Assembly (NCBI GenBank): GCA_017995495.1
Contig: JAGOIS010000084.1
Coordinates: 1-6,492, forward strand
Length of the DNA: 6,492 bases
DNA from: Candidatus Cloacimonadota bacterium
GTDB lineage: Bacteria > Cloacimonadota > Cloacimonadia > Cloacimonadales > Cloacimonadaceae
Reading direction: 5' to 3'
A program made the translations under genes and the position numbers. Below, piece after piece: positions 1-4,866 of the stretch (position 1 is its first letter; every line of letters begins with the position of its first letter). The notes under the pieces are model-generated. The model was not told the origin of the DNA. It saw nothing but the letters and a program-made list of their open reading frames with translations, and did no database searches.

Positions 1-1253
1 CAGCAACGGCAGGATCCGGCCTGTTGACCGCTTCAGATCAGGCTTCCGCTGCGGAAAAGCTGGGCGGGGCTGACCTCTGTTTGGTCTCGGTGGCGGGAAA
101 ATTCGCGGCGGCGGAAGCTGAGCAAGCCTTGGAGCAGGGCATGCATGTGCTGCTGTTTTCCGACAATGTTAGTTTGGAGGATGAGCTGAGGTTGAAAAGG
201 CTGGCGACGGAGAAAGCTTTGCTGATGATGGGACCGGATTGCGGTACAGCCATCATCAACGGCGTTCCGCTGGCCTTTGCGAACTCCGTGCCCCGCGGGG
301 GCATCGGCTTGGTTTCAGCTTCCGGAACAGGTTTGCAGGAAGTGGCAGCCGGGATCGCCAACCGGGGTTGTGGCATATCTCAAGCCCTCGGAACCGGCGG
401 CAGGGACGGTAAAAAGGAGATCGGTGGCCTGATGCTGCAGGCTGGATTCGACTTCTTGATCACTGATCCCCAGACGGAGGTGATCGTGCTGATCGCCAAG
501 ACTCCGGATCCCGAGGTGCAAAGCCTGCTCTGGGAAAAAGCCCACGGCTGCGGCAAACCTGTGATCGCCAATTTCCTTACCGAACTCAGCCCTCCTCAAC
601 TGCCAAATCTGCAATACTGTACAGGCTTGGATTCCACCGCCGGGCTGGCCTGCCTTGAGCTGGGCAGGCTTCACCGCCAGGACGAAATTACTCGGGATGA
701 CAGCACTGGTCCGGATCTTGCTCCGCTGGCACCGGGCAGAAAATACATCCGCGGGCTTTACAGCGGCGGAACTCTCTGTTATGAAGCGGTGGAAAACTAT
801 CGCCGCCACTTTGGCCAGTCTCCGTTCAGCAACATTGGCTCCGACCCTTCCACCAGCCTCAAGGACCTTTGGCAAAGCGAAAAAGACTGTTTTATCGATC
901 TGGGGGATGACGAATTCACGGTGGGACGCCCCCACCCAATGATTGATTTTGATCTGCGGTTGAAACGACTGCGCAGGGAGGCCGCGGACCCGGAAACAGC
1001 GCTGATCATTCTGGACGTGGTTTTGGGCTGGGGTGCGCATCCGGACCCCTCCTCGGAACTGGTGCCTGTCCTGAAGGCTTTGCCACCGGAGATCGTGGTT
1101 GTCTGCCACGTTCTTGGCACAAAGGACGATCCGCAGGACAAGGATAGACAGGTACGCGAACTGGCAGCCACCGGAGCAAAGGTGTTCACGGCGCACGAGG
1201 CGGCGGTGGATTACGCGCTGCGCGTTTTGTCTGCCGGAAGGAGGTTGGGATGA
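1..1253 (+). CDS. fdrA: FdrA (AllF) family protein, succinyl-CoA synthetase alpha-like; 5' end missing
   Basis: The reading frame is open from base 3 and ends with TGA at 1251-1253. About 95 N-terminal residues appear to be outside the window, judging from remembered E. coli FdrA (about 555 aa). A TTG at 24 is in frame but is internal to the family alignment, so it is not the true start. Visible FdrA signatures are SVAGKFAAAEA (about 87-119), FSDNVSLEDE (about 159-188), MGPDCGT (about 228-248), SASGTGLQE (about 318-344), GTGGRDGKKEIGG (about 390-428) and IDLGDDEFTVGRPHPMID (about 895-948). These mark the CoA-binding-like and ligase-like domains shared with succinyl-CoA synthetase alpha. In E. 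coli FdrA works with YlbE/AllG and YlbF/AllH in oxamate carbamoyltransferase, releasing carbamoyl phosphate; it is expected to be cytoplasmic. The stop overlaps the next start (ATGA). The protein ends right after the ligase domain and lacks the roughly 55-residue tail of E. coli FdrA. Family is secure; the exact substrate is inferred. Confidence 0.9.
   Translation, partial: ATAGSGLLTASDQASAAEKLGGADLCLVSVAGKFAAAEAEQALEQGMHVLLFSDNVSLEDELRLKRLATEKALLMMGPDCGTAIINGVPLAFANSVPRGGIGLVSASGTGLQEVAAGIANRGCGISQALGTGGRDGKKEIGGLMLQAGFDFLITDPQTEVIVLIAKTPDPEVQSLLWEKAHGCGKPVIANFLTELSPPQLPNLQYCTGLDSTAGLACLELGRLHRQDEITRDDSTGPDLAPLAPGRKYIRGLYSGGTLCYEAVENYRRHFGQSPFSNIGSDPSTSLKDLWQSEKDCFIDLGDDEFTVGRPHPMIDFDLRLKRLRREAADPETALIILDVVLGWGAHPDPSSELVPVLKALPPEIVVVCHVLGTKDDPQDKDRQVRELAATGAKVFTAHEAAVDYALRVLSAGRRLG
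1238..1244 (+). promoter_or_regulatory. Shine-Dalgarno for allG
   Basis: AAGGAGG lies inside the end of fdrA, 5 bases before the ATG at 1250. With the ATGA stop/start overlap it indicates coupled translation of FdrA and AllG, as expected for subunits of one complex. Confidence 0.75.
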
Positions 1254-2653
1254 AGCGGATCAAGCTGCCCCAGGGAAAACCCAGAATAGTCAATGTTGGC
1301 GTGCAATCATTTGCCAGAGACCTTTTCAACCAAAGGGTGCCCGTGTGCCAGGTGAATTGGCGTCCACCCCTGGACATCGACCCCGCCATCCGGATGATCA
1401 TCCGCCAAAGCCGGGACCGGATCAAAGCCGCCAATCAAAAAGCCCTGGAGATCATCCAGGCCGCCAAACCCGTGCTCACAGGCATGGGCCTGGCCCGCGA
1501 CCTGATCCCGGGGATGAAGGAAGACCTGATCCTGCATGCCGGTCCGCCGGTAAGCTGGGACAGGATGTGCGGACCGATGCGGGGCGCGGTGATCGGCGCT
1601 TTGATCTATGAAGGACGCGCGGGTGACTTCACTGCAGCAGAGCAACTTGCCGCTTCCGGCGCGATCAGCTTTGCCCCCTGCCACGAACACAACGCGGTGG
1701 GTCCCATGGCGGGGATCATCAGCGCTTCCATGCCGGTGTTCCAGATCACGAACGAGGCCTTTGGCAACCATGCCTTTGCCACCCAGAACGAGGGTCTGGG
1801 CAAAGTGCTGCGCTACGGGGCTTTTTCGGAGGAGGTGATCCAAAGGCTGAAGTGGATGGACGCGGTGCTTTACCCCGTGCTGAAGCGGGCGATCGCAAGC
1901 CTGGGCGGGATCGACCTGCAGAGCATCATCGCGCAGGCCCTGCACATGGGCGATGAGGTGCACAACCGCAACCGCGCGGGAACATCGCTGCTGATCCGCA
2001 AGCTGGCCCCTGCCTTGTTGAAAACGGCGGAAAACGCGGAGGAAACCGCCGCCGTGCTGGATTTCATCAACGGCAATGACCACTTCTTCCTGAATCTTTC
2101 GATGCCTGCCTGTAAAGCGGCGTTGGATCCGGCCAGAAACGTTCCGGACTCCAGTATCGCCGTGGTGATGGCCCGCAATGGGACTGAATTTGGGGTCCAA
2201 CTCTGCGGGACGGGCAACGAGTGGTTCACCGGACCGGCTCCGGTGCCCGACGCCCTCTACTTCCCTGGCTACACCAAAGACGACGCCAATCCGGATATCG
2301 GCGACAGTGCCATAACGGAAACCGGCGGGCTGGGCGGATTCGCCCTCGCGGCCGCTCCCGCCATCGTACAATTTGTTGGCGGACATGCGGCTGATGCCTT
2401 AAACTATACTTTATCGATGTACGATATTTGCTTTGGGGAAAGCAGCTCCTACCAGATACCCGCCCTGGATTTCCGCGGCACACCGCTGGGGATCGACGTG
2501 GTGAAGGTGGTGGAGAAAAACCTGCTGCCGATCATCGACACCGGCGTAGCCCACAAGGATCCCGGCATCGGACAGGTCGGGGCGGGAGTCGTGAGCGCGC
2601 CGGCCGAGCCTTTCCTGAAAGCCTATGCGGCTTTGGCCGCAATCCTGAAATGA
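1250..2653 (+). CDS. allG: AllG/YlbE family protein (DUF1116), putative carbamoyltransferase subunit
   Basis: A 467-residue protein whose ATG overlaps the fdrA stop and sits 5 bases after AAGGAGG, so the start is well supported. It matches remembered E. coli YlbE (about 419 aa) through most of its length. Shared motifs are HAGPP (residues 96-100), CHEHNAVGPM (144-153), HMGDEVHNRN (232-241), GDSAITET followed by a Gly-rich loop (351-363) and DTGVAHKDPGIGQVGAG (430-446). The conserved His, Asp and Glu in these blocks are candidate active-site or metal-binding residues; that is inference. Residues 12-40, with NVGVQSFA and VNWRPP, form an N-terminal extension absent from E. coli YlbE but resembling the tail of E. 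coli FdrA. No signal peptide or membrane segment is seen. With FdrA (and AllH in E. coli) the family is tied to oxamate carbamoyltransferase, which makes carbamoyl phosphate from an N-carbamoyl amide. The partner downstream is not AllH, so a different carbamoyl donor is possible. Confidence 0.92.
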   Translation: MKRIKLPQGKPRIVNVGVQSFARDLFNQRVPVCQVNWRPPLDIDPAIRMIIRQSRDRIKAANQKALEIIQAAKPVLTGMGLARDLIPGMKEDLILHAGPPVSWDRMCGPMRGAVIGALIYEGRAGDFTAAEQLAASGAISFAPCHEHNAVGPMAGIISASMPVFQITNEAFGNHAFATQNEGLGKVLRYGAFSEEVIQRLKWMDAVLYPVLKRAIASLGGIDLQSIIAQALHMGDEVHNRNRAGTSLLIRKLAPALLKTAENAEETAAVLDFINGNDHFFLNLSMPACKAALDPARNVPDSSIAVVMARNGTEFGVQLCGTGNEWFTGPAPVPDALYFPGYTKDDANPDIGDSAITETGGLGGFALAAAPAIVQFVGGHAADALNYTLSMYDICFGESSSYQIPALDFRGTPLGIDVVKVVEKNLLPIIDTGVAHKDPGIGQVGAGVVSAPAEPFLKAYAALAAILK

Positions 2654-2655
2654 AC

Positions 2656-2662
2656 AAAGGAG
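2656..2662 (+). promoter_or_regulatory. Shine-Dalgarno that sets the cyclase-family gene start
   Basis: AAAGGAG sits 8 bases before ATG 2671, in the 17-base gap after allG. It decides the start in favour of 2671 over the in-frame ATG at 2650, which overlaps the allG stop but has only TTTGGCCGCAATCCTGAA before it, with no ribosome-binding sequence. Confidence 0.75.
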
Positions 2663-2670
2663 AACAAATA

Positions 2671-3483
2671 ATGGATATCAACAGTTTCATCGAGCTGATG
2701 CAGGGGCTGAAAATGTATGACCTCACCCAGCGCCTGAGCATCCACACCCCCCCCTGGCCAAGCTATATGCCGCTGGGGATCCAGTATTTCAAACGCATCG
2801 CCGGAGCCCATATGGGACAGGGCGCCAACGGCCAGATCATCACCACGAGCAATCACGTGGGCACCCACATCGATGGTGAGATCCATTTTCACGCCAGCGG
2901 ACGCTCCATCGGCGACGTTCCCATGCAAGAATGGGTGGGTCCCGGAGTGGTGGTGGACATCTCCGACGCGGTTGGCGACTATGACCTTTACAGCCCGGAT
3001 CTGCTGATGCAAAAGGCGGATATCCGCCCCGGCGATATCCTGATCATCAACACCGGGTACCACAAATACGCCTGGGACCAGCCTGAATCAGACGAACTCC
3101 GCTACTTTGTCAAACACCCCGGACCGGACGCGAGTTTCCACCGCTGGGCCTTGGACATGAAGATCAAATGGATCGGCGTGGATTGCGGCAGCGCGGATCA
3201 TCCCATGAATACCATCATCCGCAACTGGCACCCCAAATCATTCATCGAAGCGGAAAAGAAGCTGCAGGCAAAGTTTGGCAAGAGCTGGGATGAGATGTTC
3301 CCGGAAGACGAATACTACCAGGTGATGCATCTGAAGCTGTTCCCGAAGAAACTGGTGCACGCCGAGAATCTGGGTGGCGAAATCGATCTGGTTTCGAACA
3401 AACGCCTGTGGATCGGCCTCTTCCCCCTGCGGGGCATCGAGATGGAATCCTCGATGTGCCGGATCATCGCCCTTGAGCCCTGA
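2671..3483 (+). CDS. Cyclase-family metal-dependent amide hydrolase (kynurenine formamidase/isatin hydrolase-like)
   Basis: A 270-residue protein of the cyclase family (PF04199 type). These enzymes use Mn or Zn to hydrolyse amide bonds, including cyclic ones, as in kynurenine formamidase and isatin hydrolase. The metal motif HxGTHxD is present as H62-V-G-T-H66-I-D68, followed by H72-F73, where the catalytic His normally sits. Further family marks are YDLTQRLS (16-23), RPGDILIINTGY (119-130), GVDCGSADHP (169-178) and HAENLGGEID (230-239), whose E232 is a likely second-shell or metal ligand. The usual Pro before xHF is Glu here (D68-G-E70-I-H72). Length is nearer isatin hydrolase than the roughly 210-residue KynB, with extra sequence at about 184-228. 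ATG 2671 is chosen for its AAAGGAG 8 bases upstream; an in-frame ATG at 2650 lacks one. It lies between the carbamoyltransferase pair and the hydroxylase genes, which suggests ring-opening of an oxidised heterocycle; that role is inferred. Confidence 0.86.
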   Translation: MDINSFIELMQGLKMYDLTQRLSIHTPPWPSYMPLGIQYFKRIAGAHMGQGANGQIITTSNHVGTHIDGEIHFHASGRSIGDVPMQEWVGPGVVVDISDAVGDYDLYSPDLLMQKADIRPGDILIINTGYHKYAWDQPESDELRYFVKHPGPDASFHRWALDMKIKWIGVDCGSADHPMNTIIRNWHPKSFIEAEKKLQAKFGKSWDEMFPEDEYYQVMHLKLFPKKLVHAENLGGEIDLVSNKRLWIGLFPLRGIEMESSMCRIIALEP

Positions 3484-3495
3484 CAACCTTTGATT

Positions 3496-3501
3496 AGGAG
3501 G
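3496..3501 (+). promoter_or_regulatory. Shine-Dalgarno for the FAD subunit GTG start
   Basis: A full AGGAGG lies in the 22-base gap after the cyclase-family gene, only 4 bases before GTG 3506. The spacing is short but the match is complete, and the family N-terminus begins right after this codon, so GTG is taken as the start. Confidence 0.75.
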
Positions 3502-3505
3502 ATTT

Positions 3506-4405
3506 GTGGCCCTGGCACACGAATTTGAATACAGCCGCCCTTCCAGTCTGGCCGAGGCACTGCGCCTGCTGGCGGAATATCAGGACCTCGCCAAGGTCCT
3601 GGCTGGCGGCACCGACCTCATTGTGAACATCAAAGAGGGAATGCTGAAACCCGAACTGCTCATCGACGTCAAGGACATCCCCGAATTGCGAGGCATCAAA
3701 CAAGATGGCCCCACTCTCCGGATGGGTGCTGCGGTCACTTTTTTCGATCTGATAGCCTCCGATGAGGTGCGCTCAGGTTTTCAGATGCTGTGGGACGCCG
3801 CCCGCACGGTGGCTTCGGTGGGAGTGCGTTCCCGCGCCACTTTGGCTGGCAACATCTGCTCCGCCGTCCCTTCCCTGGATTCCGCCCCTCCCCTGCTGTG
3901 TTACGGCGCGGTGGTGCACTGCGCCAGCGCCAGAGGCCAGCGGGACATCTCAAGCGAGGATTTTTTCCTGGGACCGCGCAAAACGGCCCTGGCCGCGGAC
4001 GAACTGGTGACAGCCATCAGCGTCATCCGTCCTGCGGAGAATAATGCCGGCCTCTATCTGAAACTCGGACGCTACGGCGGCGAAGACCTTGCCCAGGCGG
4101 GCTGGGGCTTCTTGCTCACCGAGAGCCGCCAGTACCGAATTGCCCATTGCGCCCTGGCCCCCAAACCAGCACGAGCCAAAAAGATCGAGGCAGTGTTGAA
4201 CGGCCAGCCCCTCACACCACAACAGATCGACAAAGCCTGCGCGCTGGTATCCGAGGAGATCTCCCCCATCACAGACATCCGCTCGGGACGTGAATACAGG
4301 CTGCATATGAGCGAAGTGATGCTCAGGCGCGGGTTGCGGGCCACACAGGACCGTTTTGAGGGCAAGGATGTGGATCCCGCCAAACTTCTGGGAGGCACAG
4401 CATGA
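3506..4405 (+). CDS. Molybdenum hydroxylase FAD-binding subunit (XdhB/CoxM-like)
   Basis: A 299-residue FAD subunit of a xanthine dehydrogenase/CO dehydrogenase-type enzyme; it passes electrons from the iron-sulfur subunit to an acceptor such as NAD+ or a carrier protein. The N-terminus FEYSRPSSLAEALRLL (7-22) is typical of the family's opening. FAD-binding motifs are AGGTD (33-37) and TLAGNICSAVPSLDSAPP (112-129); the first Gly of the usual GGN is Ala114 here. A conserved CO dehydrogenase FAD-subunit C-terminal domain follows, ending near SGREYRLHMSEVMLRR. There is no extra cysteine-rich insert of the kind that carries a 4Fe-4S cluster in 4-hydroxybenzoyl-CoA reductase. The start is GTG at 3506, the first codon after AGGAGG; no ATG fits the family N-terminus. 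The stop overlaps the next gene's ATG. The FAD, FeS, Mo order matches coxMSL rather than E. coli xdhABC. Family is secure; the substrate is set by the Mo subunit. Confidence 0.93.
   Translation: MALAHEFEYSRPSSLAEALRLLAEYQDLAKVLAGGTDLIVNIKEGMLKPELLIDVKDIPELRGIKQDGPTLRMGAAVTFFDLIASDEVRSGFQMLWDAARTVASVGVRSRATLAGNICSAVPSLDSAPPLLCYGAVVHCASARGQRDISSEDFFLGPRKTALAADELVTAISVIRPAENNAGLYLKLGRYGGEDLAQAGWGFLLTESRQYRIAHCALAPKPARAKKIEAVLNGQPLTPQQIDKACALVSEEISPITDIRSGREYRLHMSEVMLRRGLRATQDRFEGKDVDPAKLLGGTA
4391..4395 (+). promoter_or_regulatory. Shine-Dalgarno for the 2Fe-2S subunit
   Basis: GGAGG within the last codons of the FAD subunit gene, 6 bases before ATG 4402; it goes with the ATGA overlap. Confidence 0.65.
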
Positions 4406-4866
4406 AAAAGATCAGGCTTACAGTCAACGCGGAACCCCGCGAGGTTTGGGTGGAGCCCAACGAGATCCTGCTCGACGTTTTGCGTGACAAGCTGGGCATC
4501 AAAAGCCCTAAATGCGGTTGTGAAAGAGGAGACTGTGGGGCTTGCACAGTGCTGTTGGACGGCAAAAGCGTGCGCAGCTGCCTGGTGCTGGCCAGGGAGT
4601 CCGAAGGCCATGAGATCACCACGGTGGAGGGAATTTCGGCCGAGAAGCTCAGCGCCCTGCAGCAAGCTTTCATCGCCTTCAACAGTTTCCAGTGCGGATA
4701 CTGCGCCCCTGGCATAGTCCTTGCCGTCACGGAACTGTTGGATCACAATCCCCATCCCAGCCTGGACGAGATCAAGGAGGCGATCGCCGGCAATCTATGC
4801 CGCTGCACAGGCTACACGCCGATCTTCGACGCCATCCTGGACCTCACCAAAAGGGAGGACAAATGA
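4402..4866 (+). CDS. Molybdenum hydroxylase 2x[2Fe-2S] subunit (XdhC/CoxS-like)
   Basis: A 154-residue iron-sulfur subunit of normal family length. The N-terminal plant-ferredoxin-type domain binds one [2Fe-2S] cluster through C40, C45, C48 and C60 (core GCERGDCGACTVLLDG). The C-terminal helical domain binds the second through C98 and C101 (QCGYCAPG) and C133 and C135 (GNLCRCTGY). All eight ligands are present, so both clusters should form. C38 is an additional cysteine just before the first cluster loop. The subunit relays electrons from the molybdenum site to FAD in the cytoplasmic complex; no twin-arginine or other signal is seen. The ATG at 4402 overlaps the upstream stop as ATGA and is preceded by GGAGG at 4391-4395. 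The stop again overlaps the start of the molybdopterin subunit, which should keep the three subunits in balanced supply by coupled translation. Confidence 0.97.
   Translation: MKKIRLTVNAEPREVWVEPNEILLDVLRDKLGIKSPKCGCERGDCGACTVLLDGKSVRSCLVLARESEGHEITTVEGISAEKLSALQQAFIAFNSFQCGYCAPGIVLAVTELLDHNPHPSLDEIKEAIAGNLCRCTGYTPIFDAILDLTKREDK
4853..4858 (+). promoter_or_regulatory. Shine-Dalgarno for the molybdopterin subunit
   Basis: GGGAGG within the last codons of the 2Fe-2S subunit gene, 4 bases before ATG 4863; it goes with the ATGA overlap. Confidence 0.65.

Noticed and set aside
24..26. TTG as a start codon for fdrA
   Set aside because: The frame is open to the window's left edge and the residues before it still fit the family alignment, so the gene is simply truncated by the window.
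315..1196. Minus-strand open frame (293 codons) opposite fdrA
   Set aside because: Same reason: a shadow of the fdrA frame with no recognisable motif and no ribosome-binding context that would outweigh the sense gene.
1307..2386. Long minus-strand open frame (359 codons) opposite allG
   Set aside because: It lies entirely antisense to a gene with clear family motifs, has a low-complexity His/Arg/Gly-rich composition and no recognisable domain; such frames are expected opposite GC-rich coding sequence.
2428..2670. Upstream extension of the cyclase-family reading frame into allG
   Set aside because: The extension is Arg/Gly-rich out-of-frame translation of allG; the ribosome-binding sequence and family N-terminus both put the start at 2671.
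2747..2754. Run of eight C in the cyclase-family gene, a possible slippage or phase-variation site
   Set aside because: The frame is intact on both sides (His-Thr-Pro-Pro-Trp) and one such run in a metabolic gene is expected by chance in GC-rich DNA.
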